From positions 1-47,073 of the forward strand of contig CAYNQF010000011.1 in NCBI GenBank assembly GCA_964399265.1: a stretch of DNA of 47,073 nt. The letters run 5' to 3'. Position numbers and translations under genes: made by a program. Below are positions 1 through 7,703 of the stretch, piece after piece. Source of the DNA: WJLY01 sp964399265. GTDB lineage: Bacteria; Joyebacterota; Joyebacteria; Joyebacterales; Joyebacteraceae. The notes beneath the pieces were generated by a model that did not search any database, was not told the DNA's origin, and was given only the letters and a program-made list of their open reading frames with translations. The first letter of the stretch is position 1; every line of letters starts with the position of its first letter.

Positions 1-1
1 C

Positions 2-709
2 GACCTCATGAACGGAGAGGGCAACTCGCTCGTCAGGGTCAATCCGCAGGCGGCCTGGATGCATCGAATCGGAGGTGGTTTCTCGGTGCGCTCTCTCGTG
101 GGGATCAAGACCAGGTTCCCGACCCTCAAGGAGTGGTTCAGCCCCGAGATCGGGAACCCCGATCTCGAGCCCGAGCGCAGCGCTTCCGTCGAGGTGGAAC
201 TCACGAAACGCACGAACAGCGGTTCCCGTGTGTCGATACTCGGGTACAAGCAGTCCGTCGATGACATGATCGTGTCTGCGGGCAAGGGCTCGCCCGCCGA
301 GAACCTGGGCTCGGTCTCCTGCTGGGGGGCGGAGTTGGGCGCGCTCCACAATCTGACGCGCGGTCTCGTGTTGGAGATGAGCCTCGCCATGACCTCGGCC
401 AGGGACGTCGATACGAACGAACTCGTGCCGCTGGTACCGCGCACGACGGCGACCATGCTTGCGACCTACGAAACGGGGCCTGGCACCTACGTGGCGCGTC
501 TCACCAGGGTCGGCTCGCGGTACGACGAGTCCGTGGGCGTGCTGGATCCGTACTACCTCTTCGACGTGAGGAGCGAGTTCGCCACGGCCTGGGGTGACAT
601 CTTCGTAGGCGTGGACAACGTGTTCGACGCCCTGTATGAGGACGAGGACGGGTTTCCGCAGCCGGGCCGCAGCTTCGAGGTCGGCATTGCCCGGGACCTT
701 TACCGCTAG
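2..709 (+). CDS. TonB-dependent outer-membrane receptor, C-terminal part
   Basis: The reading frame is open at the left edge of the window, so only the last ~236 residues are present. It carries two hallmarks of the end of a TonB-dependent receptor beta-barrel: the NPDLEPERS strand motif near residue 50, and a C-terminal block with DNVFDALYEDEDGFPQPG followed by a strand ending GIARDLYR. Alternating hydrophobic/polar strands fill the rest. Such receptors import siderophores, cobalamin or glycans across the outer membrane using TonB energy. The plug and TonB box lie outside the window, so the substrate cannot be named. A GC-rich inverted repeat follows the stop codon. Confidence 0.88.
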   Translation, partial: DLMNGEGNSLVRVNPQAAWMHRIGGGFSVRSLVGIKTRFPTLKEWFSPEIGNPDLEPERSASVEVELTKRTNSGSRVSILGYKQSVDDMIVSAGKGSPAENLGSVSCWGAELGALHNLTRGLVLEMSLAMTSARDVDTNELVPLVPRTTATMLATYETGPGTYVARLTRVGSRYDESVGVLDPYYLFDVRSEFATAWGDIFVGVDNVFDALYEDEDGFPQPGRSFEVGIARDLYR

Positions 710-710
710 C

Positions 711-727
711 CCTGCCGCAACGGCAGG
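711..727 (+). terminator. GC-rich hairpin after the TonB receptor gene
   Basis: A perfect 7-bp stem (CCTGCCG/CGGCAGG) with a 3-nt loop starts directly after the stop codon. No T-run follows, so it may end transcription inefficiently or only stabilise the mRNA 3' end. Confidence 0.35.
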
Positions 728-800
728 GCCTGCCCGTTCCGTCCGGCACGTATCAGAGGTCCGCGGCCACAACGGGCCGCAGGACGGCCGAATTCCGTTC

Positions 801-836
801 CGGCGGGCGTGAATCGACGCCCGCCGGTGCGCATCT
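801..836 (+). repeat. Hairpin plus GTGCGCA element, copy 1
   Basis: A perfect 10-bp inverted repeat (801-810 with 817-826, 6-nt loop) is followed directly by GTGCGCA. A second copy at 2770-2803 has the same right arm core CCGCCG, the same GTGCGCA, and lies exactly as far (22 nt) from the next start codon. No Shine-Dalgarno sequence lies between either copy and its gene. It could be a terminator of the preceding gene, a repeat family, or a cis-regulatory leader. Confidence 0.5.
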
Positions 837-848
837 AAAGCGACAACA

Positions 849-1283
849 GTGAAGATATGGCCCGCATCATCGAGAGGCATTGGATTGACGCGACCTACCG
901 GAGCTGCGGCGCTCAGAACGCTCGCCACCGTCCTCATCTCAGCCGTGATCACGGCCGGTGCGGCCGCAGCAGCTGAAGATCTCATAATAGAGGGAGAGGA
1001 GTATCAGTCGTATGGGTGGCACGATCTGGGCGGCGTGGCCATCCACCCGGAGTACTGCTCCGGCGCGAGCGGGTACTATGCCGCGAGCGGCCTGGATGTT
1101 CCAGGTGAGTGGATAAGACTCAAGATCACGATACCGGTCGACGGCTGCTACCGCACCACGATCGCGTACCAGTCGGAGTACAGCGACCACGTCCAGCTTC
1201 TCCTCAGAGTCGCCGACGCGCCCGGTCCCGGACAGGAACTGACCTCCGAGTATTGGCTTACCGAAGGGTACGGCTTCGGCTGA
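849..1283 (+). CDS. Secreted beta-sandwich (CBM6/35-like) protein, interrupted by an in-frame TGA
   Basis: The GTG start is supported only by position: the region upstream matches that of mnmA, and there is no clear SD. The N-terminus has a basic segment and a hydrophobic signal peptide ending in an Ala run at about residue 42. The mature part (EGEEYQSYGW near residue 48, then GEWIRLKITIP) resembles a CBM6/35-type carbohydrate-binding beta-sandwich, which is a resemblance by eye only. Translation stops at TGA 1281-1283, but the same frame stays open for another 58 codons. The continuation supplies the missing final strands (CNIDLIEFV) and a tail ending WGSIKALYR. The gene is therefore either recoded (read through), recently broken, or mis-sequenced at one base. 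Confidence 0.6.
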   Translation: MKIWPASSRGIGLTRPTGAAALRTLATVLISAVITAGAAAAAEDLIIEGEEYQSYGWHDLGGVAIHPEYCSGASGYYAASGLDVPGEWIRLKITIPVDGCYRTTIAYQSEYSDHVQLLLRVADAPGPGQELTSEYWLTEGYGFG

Positions 1284-1460
1284 GGGCCGTTTCTCGAAGC
1301 CGCCGGGAGCGGCTATCTATGCCTCAGCGCTGGAACGTACATATTCGACCTGGAGCACGTCTCCGGCGGTCTGTGCAACATCGACCTGATCGAGTTCGTT
1401 AACACGGAAGACCCGGTCTCCGAGCAGAGCTGGGGTTCCATCAAAGCGCTCTACCGCTAG
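1284..1460 (+). other. In-frame continuation of the 849 gene beyond the TGA
   Basis: Codons follow the TGA without a shift and end at TAG 1458-1460. The translation begins GPFLEAAGSGYLCLSAG, contains two Cys, and ends SWGSIKALYR, closely like the tail of the unrelated secreted protein at 4784-5248 (TWGIIKSYYR). A 6-bp stem with loop CGGGA (1298-1314) lies 15 nt after the TGA. No start codon with a ribosome site is visible, so independent translation is unlikely. It may be the pseudogenised end or the read-through portion of the same protein. Confidence 0.6.
1298..1314 (+). promoter_or_regulatory. Stem-loop downstream of the in-frame TGA (SECIS-like geometry)
   Basis: AGCCGC and GCGGCT pair around the 5-nt loop CGGGA. 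The loop begins 21 nt after the TGA and has G at its second position, which meets the loose published criteria for bacterial SECIS elements (loop 16-37 nt from UGA, G in the first two loop bases). A 6-bp stem in GC-rich DNA can arise by chance, and no selenocysteine machinery gene is in the window. Confidence 0.25.
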
Positions 1461-1482
1461 TCCTCCTGCCCACCATCGCGTG

Positions 1483-1511
1483 TTGACTGCAGCACCCCGG
1501 TGATACATGAT
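1483..1511 (+). promoter_or_regulatory. Possible promoter of the FadL-like gene
   Basis: TTGACT, a 17-bp spacer, then CATGAT, about 90 nt upstream of the gene at 1604. The -35 is good and the -10 is weak. Confidence 0.3.
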
Positions 1512-1603
1512 GTGATAGAAAGGGCCGGTTCCCGGATCACCGGGGGACGGCCGCTCCTTACGACCAATGGGCGGTTCGACCCCCCATCAGACCGGAGGGT
1601 ACG

Positions 1604-2752
1604 ATGCGCATTCTAACAGCGGCCATTCTGCTCGCGGCGTTCGCGATGTCGGCATCTGCGGACGATGCGCGAACGACGATCGGGGACATCCCCCGCACGT
1701 TCTCCCACTATCTTAACGCCGAGGAGGCCGCGCTCTGCAGGGCGAACGTGGCGACCGGCGGCGTGGCGTCCTACTTCTGGAACCCGGCCTCGGTCTCGGA
1801 GGTCCGGGACATAGCCGGGCAGGCGACCGTGCGGTTCAACTCCAAGAATCGTGACTATCTGCCCGACGGCGACGAACATCTGGACGCCACCGACGACCAC
1901 TTCCTGTTCACGCAGTTCGTGGCAGTGAAGACGACGGACATATGGTCACTGGGTTTCGGGTACTCCAACCCGTCGTACAGGAACCTCAAGCTGACCGGTG
2001 TGCGCGAGCAGGGGGGCAGCCTGAAGGACTACGAGGGCGAGTTCAATGGCGCCTTCCGCTGCTTCGAGGTCATTGGCGCCGTTAGGATCGGCGACCAGGG
2101 CAAGGGCGGACTGGGAGTATCTGCCGGTGTCGCCAGCCTGAGCGAGGAAGCACGCGAGCGCTACTCGGGCGAGCCGCTCGAGACGGCGCGCATCGACGGC
2201 ATCGCCGCTTCGTTCGCCGGCGGGTTCACGTTCGACGCGACGGAGAAGGTGACCGTCGGCATCGGTTATCGTTCGAGTTCGACCGTCGGCGTCAGCGGCG
2301 AGTACTACAGGCAGGATGAGACCGGTGAGTCGACCACTGAGCCCGTCACCACCGCCGGCGTGCGAGTCCGCGCGACCGACGCCCTCACGGTGCACATCGG
2401 CTACGTGCGTGAGGGGTGGGACCGTGTGAAGTCGACGCTGGCGGCCTACCCGGAGGAGGACGGAGGACTCGACTGGAAGCCGTTCAGCGAGGCCTTGAGC
2501 ACGCTGGCGGTAGGGACCGAGTTCGCCGTGCCCGGCGACAGGTTCATCCTCCGCGCCGGATACTCGAAGGAACTCGGCGCCGACATAGACAATGCCGTCG
2601 TGCCCGAGAACACGATCGGTCTCGGCGGTAGCGTCAAGTTCGACCAGTACGTGGCGGACATAGCGGTTGTCCGTGAGCAGTTCGCCGAGGGTGGCGACAG
2701 CGGGCAGGCCACGAACTACGGCATCTACTTCACTGCCGGCTACCAGTTCTAA
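1604..2752 (+). CDS. FadL/OMPP1-like outer-membrane barrel protein
   Basis: A 382-residue protein with a signal peptide (about residues 1-19, ending ASA). It has the FNPA-like motif of the FadL/TodX/PorV superfamily (SYFWNPASVSEV, near residue 60), followed by repeated amphipathic strands and a C-terminal aromatic residue (GYQF) expected for BAM-dependent assembly. FadL-type proteins form lateral-opening channels for hydrophobic compounds, while PorV-type ones serve protein secretion, and the sequence does not decide between them. The ATG is preceded by CGGAGGG. It probably forms its own transcription unit between the hairpin-flanked genes on either side. Confidence 0.7.
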   Translation: MRILTAAILLAAFAMSASADDARTTIGDIPRTFSHYLNAEEAALCRANVATGGVASYFWNPASVSEVRDIAGQATVRFNSKNRDYLPDGDEHLDATDDHFLFTQFVAVKTTDIWSLGFGYSNPSYRNLKLTGVREQGGSLKDYEGEFNGAFRCFEVIGAVRIGDQGKGGLGVSAGVASLSEEARERYSGEPLETARIDGIAASFAGGFTFDATEKVTVGIGYRSSSTVGVSGEYYRQDETGESTTEPVTTAGVRVRATDALTVHIGYVREGWDRVKSTLAAYPEEDGGLDWKPFSEALSTLAVGTEFAVPGDRFILRAGYSKELGADIDNAVVPENTIGLGGSVKFDQYVADIAVVREQFAEGGDSGQATNYGIYFTAGYQF

Positions 2753-2769
2753 CGGTAGCGGACGATGCC

Positions 2770-2803
2770 CGGCGGGTAGCGCGGCGCGACCCGCCGGTGC
2801 GCA
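2770..2803 (+). repeat. Hairpin plus GTGCGCA element, copy 2
   Basis: CGGCGGGT (2770-2777) and ACCCGCCG (2789-2796) form an 8-bp stem with an 11-nt loop, followed by GTGCGCA. The 22 nt between the stem and the mnmA start align with those of copy 1, including ACAA just before the start codon. The absence of an SD before mnmA makes this segment the likely determinant of its expression, or it ends the upstream gene. Confidence 0.5.
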
Positions 2804-2818
2804 CTTCGGATCACAATC

Positions 2819-3946
2819 ATGAGGATTGCTGTCGCGATGAGCGGCGGAGTCGACAGCTCCGTCGCCGCGCTGTTGCTTCTCCGACAGGGCCACGACGTCT
2901 TCGGACTCACGATGCGGCTCTGCTCGTACGACGCCGATGACGCGGACCCACGCAACTGCTGCGGACCCGACTCGCTGAAGGCCGCCGAGCGTGTCGCCAC
3001 GGATCTCGGCATCGACCATCACGTAGTGTCGATGCAGAGCCGATTCGAGGAGGCCGTGGTCGCCGACTTCGTGGCCGAATACGCCAGGGGTCGGACTCCC
3101 AATCCATGCGTACGCTGCAACTCCCTCATCAAGTTCGGAGAACTCCTGTCGATCGCGCGCGACGTCGGCGCCGACGCGCTGGCGACGGGACACCACGCGA
3201 TCGTGCGGCGCGGCGAGGACGGCGCCCCGATGCTCGCGAGTTCACCGTCGGCAGGCAAGGACCAGAGCTATTTTCTGTACAGGCTGACCCGCGAGCAGCT
3301 CGAGCGAACGCTCTTCCCGGTGGGTGGCCTGGCCAAGGAAGAGGTGCGCTCACTCGCACGGGAAGCCGGACTGCACGTCGCGGACCGAGCTGAGAGCCAA
3401 GACGTCTGCTTCGTTCGCGAGGGAGGGCTGGCCGGATTCCTGCGCCAGAGGGCGCCGGATTCGATGACGCCGGGCCGCATTGTCGATGTGGAAGGGAACG
3501 TCCTTGGCCGGCACAGCGGGGTCGCTGTGTACACGGTCGGGCAGAGGAGCGGCCTCGGGCTCTCGCGGCCGCGCCCGACGTACGTCGTTTCGGTAGACCC
3601 GGCCGGGCGCGAGATCGTAGTGGGAGACGACGAGGACCTGTGGAGCGATTCGCTGGAGGCGTCGGGTCCCACGTGGACCGCGGGCCGCCCCCCGGGTCGC
3701 TCGTTCAGGGCACGGGCGAAGGTGCGGTCCACTGCCGAAGCGGCAACCTGTTCGGTGGAGGCAGCGGAAGATGGGCTACATGTCGTCTTCGACGAGCCCC
3801 AGCGCGCGATGACACCCGGTCAGGCGGTCGTCCTCTACGACGGGGATGTCGTGCTGGGGGGCGCCACGATAGAGCGAAGCGGCGCTGTTGCCCGCCGGCA
3901 GCGCCGGTGGTATCATGGAAGTGGGCCAGGGGGGAGGAGAACTTGA
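2819..3946 (+). CDS. mnmA: tRNA-specific 2-thiouridylase MnmA
   Basis: MnmA activates uridine-34 of tRNA-Glu/Gln/Lys with ATP and replaces its O2 with sulfur from a persulfide carrier. The PP-loop SGGVDSS is at residues 8-14. The two catalytic cysteines are C100 (in NPCVRCNSLIKFG) and C197 (in ESQDVCFV). KDQSYFLYRL (about 147-156) and the C-terminal barrel domains (TVGQRSGLG, TPGQAVVLYDGD) are all present. At 375 residues it is family-typical, with a short Arg/Gly-rich tail added. The ATG follows a hairpin-GTGCGCA element without an SD. The stop overlaps the start of the next gene (TTGA), so the two are probably translationally coupled. Confidence 0.96.
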   Translation: MRIAVAMSGGVDSSVAALLLLRQGHDVFGLTMRLCSYDADDADPRNCCGPDSLKAAERVATDLGIDHHVVSMQSRFEEAVVADFVAEYARGRTPNPCVRCNSLIKFGELLSIARDVGADALATGHHAIVRRGEDGAPMLASSPSAGKDQSYFLYRLTREQLERTLFPVGGLAKEEVRSLAREAGLHVADRAESQDVCFVREGGLAGFLRQRAPDSMTPGRIVDVEGNVLGRHSGVAVYTVGQRSGLGLSRPRPTYVVSVDPAGREIVVGDDEDLWSDSLEASGPTWTAGRPPGRSFRARAKVRSTAEAATCSVEAAEDGLHVVFDEPQRAMTPGQAVVLYDGDVVLGGATIERSGAVARRQRRWYHGSGPGGRRT

Positions 3947-4665
3947 AGGCTGTAATCCTTGCTGCGGGCAAGGGCACCCGCATGAGGGAGATCACGGACT
4001 CCATCCCCAAGCCCATGGTGGAGGTCGGAGGGCGTCCGATGCTGTGGCGCGTCCTCACGGCGCTCCGCGGCGCCGGAGTGGGAGAGGCCGCGGTCATAGT
4101 CGGATACATGGCCGACAGCATCAGGTCCTATTTCGGCGACGGAGAGACCGTGGGCGTGAGGCTCTCCTACTTCGTTCAGGAGGTCCAGAACGGAACGGGC
4201 AAGGCCGCTGAGCCGGCCCGCGAGTTCCTGTCGGACGGACCGTTCTTCTTCTCGTTCGGCGACATCCTCACGGACCCCTCGGTCTACTCCGGAATGTCCG
4301 ACGACTTTGCCTCGAGTGCCACCGACCTGCTGCTGGCCGTGAGGGAGGTCGACGATCCGAGCAGATTCGGCGCAGTGGCCACCGACGGCGGGCACATCAC
4401 GAGCATTGTCGAGAAGCCGGCTCCGGGGACCGAGCCGAGCAACTGGGTGAACGCGGGCATCTTCATCGCGCGCCCCTCGCTCTTCGACTACACGAGCAGG
4501 CTCGAGCTGTCGCCGCGAGGGGAGTACGAGATCCCCGACGCTCTGAGAATGATGATAGCCGACGGGCTCACAGTGAGGGCGTACGAGGTCGCCGCCGACT
4601 GGCGAGACGTCGGCACGCCCGAGGACCTGCACGCCGCCGGCTCCGAGGTGGAGGGTAAGGAGTGA
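3943..4665 (+). CDS. Sugar-1-phosphate nucleotidyltransferase family protein
   Basis: The TTG start overlaps the mnmA stop in TTGA and is preceded by GGGGAGGAG, which fixes the start. The 240-residue product begins KAVILAAGKGTRM, the nucleotide-binding signature of the NTP_transferase (GlmU/RmlA/GalU-like) fold, followed by IPKPMVEVGGRPML and the metal-site motif SFGDIL near residue 106. GEYEIPDAL and WRDVGTPEDL near the C-terminus are typical of UTP- or dTTP-hexose pyrophosphorylase-like enzymes. There is no left-handed beta-helix acyltransferase domain, so it is not a full GlmU. The sugar and nucleotide cannot be assigned from sequence alone. Confidence 0.88.
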   Translation: MKAVILAAGKGTRMREITDSIPKPMVEVGGRPMLWRVLTALRGAGVGEAAVIVGYMADSIRSYFGDGETVGVRLSYFVQEVQNGTGKAAEPAREFLSDGPFFFSFGDILTDPSVYSGMSDDFASSATDLLLAVREVDDPSRFGAVATDGGHITSIVEKPAPGTEPSNWVNAGIFIARPSLFDYTSRLELSPRGEYEIPDALRMMIADGLTVRAYEVAADWRDVGTPEDLHAAGSEVEGKE

Positions 4666-4783
4666 GCAGAGCGCACATGGGGCGCACACTCCGGACTCGC
4701 ACAGCGCACAGAGGAGACGAAGTGTCCCGGGGGACGATCAAGGGGCTTCCGTCGTTGAGACACGCCGGAGGGAGGAAAGCCGA

Positions 4784-5248
4784 ATGCGGACATTGGTCGG
4801 CGTGATCCTGCTCGTGCTGGCGTTCGCGGCCGCGTCACCCGCACAGGTGTGCGATGAGCAGGTTGTGTTCCAGGTCCATGAAGGCACGATCGAGATCTTC
4901 CACGACCAGGCTCTCTACAACTGCTGCGCGTGGATAGGATTCGAGTCGTATCAGGAAGGTCAGTCGATAGACATCGTCGAGTGGGAGCATCTCGATCCCC
5001 CCGGCGGCTGCGACTGCGTGTGCTGCTTCGATACGCACATCGTCATGGGTGGACTCGCGCCCGGCGTGTACCAGGTGACGATCACGAAGCGCTACGAGGA
5101 GGATGGAAGCGAGGTCCTCGGACCCTGGGAAGTGGAGGTCGAGGGCTCGAGCGATCCCGTTCTCATAATGTCCTATCTGCCATGCGCCACCGCCTCGGTG
5201 CACGATCAGACGACGACCTGGGGCATCATAAAGTCCTACTACAGGTAG
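4784..5248 (+). CDS. Small Cys-rich secreted protein with WG-IK-YR tail
   Basis: A 154-residue protein with a clear signal peptide (residues 1-20, ending SPA). The mature part has eight Cys (QVCDE, NCCAW, GCDCVCC, LPCATA), suggesting disulfides in the periplasm or outside the cell. I do not recognise a family. GLAPGVYQVTITKRYEEDG resembles a beta-sandwich (Ig-like) edge. The last ten residues, TWGIIKSYYR, match the end of the interrupted secreted protein encoded at 849-1460, which shares no other obvious similarity. The ATG is preceded by GGAGGGAGGAAAGCCGA. The next gene starts 12 nt downstream, so they are probably co-transcribed. Confidence 0.7.
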   Translation: MRTLVGVILLVLAFAAASPAQVCDEQVVFQVHEGTIEIFHDQALYNCCAWIGFESYQEGQSIDIVEWEHLDPPGGCDCVCCFDTHIVMGGLAPGVYQVTITKRYEEDGSEVLGPWEVEVEGSSDPVLIMSYLPCATASVHDQTTTWGIIKSYYR

Positions 5249-5260
5249 GGGAGACAGAGA

Positions 5261-6835
5261 GTGATGAGAAGGGGCTTGGTATTCCTCGCCCTGATCCTGG
5301 CCGTGTGCTCTGCGGCGGGGTGCGGCGAGCGCTACGACCTTGAATCCGTCAGGGCACGAGCTGACGAGATGTCGATGAGGATTCTGGAAGCATACTACAA
5401 CTCAGACGCCTACGGCACCGAGTCCAACCTGGCCGACATCGTGGCCGAGTATCAGGACCTGTCCGATCCGGGTCTGGCGCGTTACGTTGCAGTGGAACGG
5501 GATGAGGCCCCCGATCCGAGGACGCGGAAGGAACTCTCATACCTCTACTACGACGTGGTAGGGACCATCATCTGGCAGGACGAAGCCTCGATCGAAGACG
5601 AGATCACGAACATCGAGGCCACGGGCACGCTGGGCGTGGGAGGGGAGGAGATACCCTACCGCGACGCGGGAATAAGCCTATACAACGAGACGGACAGCGC
5701 GGTGCGTGAGAGCCTCTACGTCGCCATCGGGCGGTTCGACGTCGAGCGCACGAACCCGCTACGGGCTCAGGTGGTCGAACTCACGCGGGACGGGCTGCGC
5801 GAGTACGGATTCGAGAACCTCGACCAGTTCGAGTCTCAGAGGCGTGGCATCGACCACGACGCGCTCGAGGAGAGCGTCGTCGAGTTCCTGGACGCCACCC
5901 GCGACATTTACTGGAACCTCACCGACGGCGCGGCCAGGGAGATCTTCGGGAAATCGATCACCGAGATCAAGGACTACGACAGAGGGCGCATCTTCAGGGG
6001 AGCGGAGTTCGACAAGTACTTCCCTCCCGAAGGTGCGATGCCTCTCCTCGAGAAGACGCTCCTGGGAATGGGAATAGACCTTGACGCGCTGCCGGCCATT
6101 GCGGTCGACGACGAGGACAGGCCGGAGAAGGAGCCCCGCGCCGCGAGCTACGGGATCAGGCCGGGCGAGGACGTGCGGATACTGGTGAAGCCCGCCGGAG
6201 GCGTGAGCGACTACGAGAGCCTGTTCCACGAGATGGGCCACGCCCTGCACGACGCCTTCGTGGACGTGCCCGAGTACGAGTTTCGACGCTTGGGGGACTA
6301 CGGCACCACTGAGACGTATGCCTACATTCCCGAGGGCCTTTTCGAGAACGATCTCTTCCTGAGCGAGAGCGGGATCATCACCGATCCCGGAGCGCGGCGC
6401 CGTTTCCTCAGGGCGCAACTTCTGAACGAGCTTGGGAGTGCGCGGTACTACTGCGGCCTGTTCAGGTATGAACGGCTCCTTCACAAGGGAGGACTCTCGG
6501 AGAGCGAGTTGGTGGACGCGTACTCCCGCATGATGGAGGAGTCGCGCCTCGTGCCTCTCGAACACCCGGAGTACGGATACCTGTCGAGCGACGAGCAGTT
6601 CTACGGAGTGAACTACATCGAGGCATGGTTCCTCGCTGCCCAGCTCAGGGCGGTGCTCGAGGAGCGGTTCGGCGTGGAGTGGTGGAACTCACCCGAGGCG
6701 GGCGAGTTCCTCCAGGAGCTGTGGTCGTACGGCTCCGAGTTGTGCCCGGACGAGATAGCCAAGCTCATAGGCTACGACGGCCTTGACTCGAGCTACTTCA
6801 TAGCCGAGGTGAAGAGCGCGTACGAGGGAACGTAG
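5261..6835 (+). CDS. M3-like zinc metallopeptidase lipoprotein
   Basis: The 524-residue protein begins with a lipoprotein signal peptide (lipobox region SAAGC, Cys at about 21). The zinc motif HEMGH is at residues 323-327 in the context LFHEMGHALHDAF, typical of M3 (thimet oligopeptidase/PepF-like) gluzincins. The following ETYAYIPE segment probably supplies the third zinc ligand. Helix-rich flanks fit the clamshell fold. M3 enzymes cleave oligopeptides, and here it would act on the periplasmic side as an anchored protein, whereas most family members are cytosolic. Either GTG 5261 or ATG 5264 could be the start, after GGGGAGA. Confidence 0.8.
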   Translation: MMRRGLVFLALILAVCSAAGCGERYDLESVRARADEMSMRILEAYYNSDAYGTESNLADIVAEYQDLSDPGLARYVAVERDEAPDPRTRKELSYLYYDVVGTIIWQDEASIEDEITNIEATGTLGVGGEEIPYRDAGISLYNETDSAVRESLYVAIGRFDVERTNPLRAQVVELTRDGLREYGFENLDQFESQRRGIDHDALEESVVEFLDATRDIYWNLTDGAAREIFGKSITEIKDYDRGRIFRGAEFDKYFPPEGAMPLLEKTLLGMGIDLDALPAIAVDDEDRPEKEPRAASYGIRPGEDVRILVKPAGGVSDYESLFHEMGHALHDAFVDVPEYEFRRLGDYGTTETYAYIPEGLFENDLFLSESGIITDPGARRRFLRAQLLNELGSARYYCGLFRYERLLHKGGLSESELVDAYSRMMEESRLVPLEHPEYGYLSSDEQFYGVNYIEAWFLAAQLRAVLEERFGVEWWNSPEAGEFLQELWSYGSELCPDEIAKLIGYDGLDSSYFIAEVKSAYEGT

Positions 6836-6842
6836 CGCCGGG

Positions 6843-7541
6843 CTAGTCCACGAATCTGTAGCCGATGCCCCGTATCGTGGAAACGATCTCGCGGCCGGTC
6901 GCCGCGGTCAGCTTCGAGCGAAGCCTGCTGACGAGGACGTCCACGGTCCTGCCGATGACGTCCGAGCTTCCTCCCCAGACGAGCCTGCGAAGCTCTTCGC
7001 GAGTGCAGGTTCGTTCCTTGTTGACGGCGAGGACGTGGAGGAAGTGGAATTCCTTCTTCGTCAGGTCGACCGGCACACCCATGACCTCTACGCTCATGCG
7101 GCGCGGGTCGATCGTCACGTCGCCGAGGGTCAGCACGTCCTCGAATCGCTCCGGATCCTCCCCGCGCGAGACGTCGAACAGCTCATTGACGAGTGTGACG
7201 AGTTCCTCGACGTGTTCCCAGTGTATCACCGGCATCTCGGGGGCTCCGCCGTTGTCGACGCAGTCCTCCGGTCTGGCGCCGCGCTCGGCGAAGACGATCG
7301 TGCGCACCGTCGCGCCCTCGGCGTTCGGTCCGAGTATGCGCGCGAGGTCACGGCCACCTATGTCGGGCAGCGAAAGACCCACCACGGCGGCGTCGGGGCG
7401 TTCGCCCTGTATGCACCGGAGGGCGTCGCGCCCGGTAGCCGACTCGGTCGTTGCATAGCCGGCTGCCCGCAGGGCCGCGGTCACTGTGGAACGAGTCTGG
7501 TCGTCGCGTTCCGCTACCAGAACGTGCTTGGGGACCGACAT
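6843..7541 (-). CDS. Orphan OmpR-type response regulator with degenerate receiver
   Basis: A 232-residue two-domain protein. The C-terminal winged helix (about 130-232) is intact: DLTKKEFHFLHVLAVN, a RTVDVLVSRLRSKL recognition helix and the IRGIGYRFVD ending. In the N-terminal receiver, the Asp pair (D13, D14) is present, but the phosphoacceptor position in VVGLSLPD is Gly55, the switch Thr position is Ala85 (IVFAERG), and the conserved Lys is missing (MPVIHW). It therefore cannot be phosphorylated in the normal way. No histidine kinase is next to it. It is divergent from the symporter gene at 7880, whose promoter region it may bind. Confidence 0.88.
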   Translation of the reverse strand: MSVPKHVLVAERDDQTRSTVTAALRAAGYATTESATGRDALRCIQGERPDAAVVGLSLPDIGGRDLARILGPNAEGATVRTIVFAERGARPEDCVDNGGAPEMPVIHWEHVEELVTLVNELFDVSRGEDPERFEDVLTLGDVTIDPRRMSVEVMGVPVDLTKKEFHFLHVLAVNKERTCTREELRRLVWGGSSDVIGRTVDVLVSRLRSKLTAATGREIVSTIRGIGYRFVD

Positions 7542-7589
7542 TCCCCTACCTCCCCTGGGGAGCTACCTGTCGACGCGCCCGCGCGTCGA

Positions 7590-7619
7590 ATACGATTCTT
7601 GCACCAGTCAAGGATGCAA
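7590..7619 (-). promoter_or_regulatory. Weak possible promoter of the response-regulator gene
   Basis: On the minus strand, TTGCAT, an 18-bp spacer, then TCGTAT, about 50 nt upstream of the start. Both hexamers are poor matches. Confidence 0.25.
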
Positions 7620-7703
7620 AGAGCGTGCCTGACCTGCGGGACGGAGAGTCCCTAGAAGTGGGGTCTCTCTGACACACAGGGGCACCCCGGGCGGCGGTTC
7701 GCC

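Noticed and set aside
1109..1402. A frameshift explanation for the broken secreted protein at 849-1460
   Set aside because: The conserved continuation is in the same frame as the start. The overlapping 1109-1402 frame is Arg-rich and gives no sensible protein, so a single stop codon, not an indel, explains the break.
1946..3196. A 416-codon minus-strand frame across the FadL-like gene and mnmA
   Set aside because: It crosses two well-supported plus-strand genes and an intergenic hairpin, which a real gene would not do.
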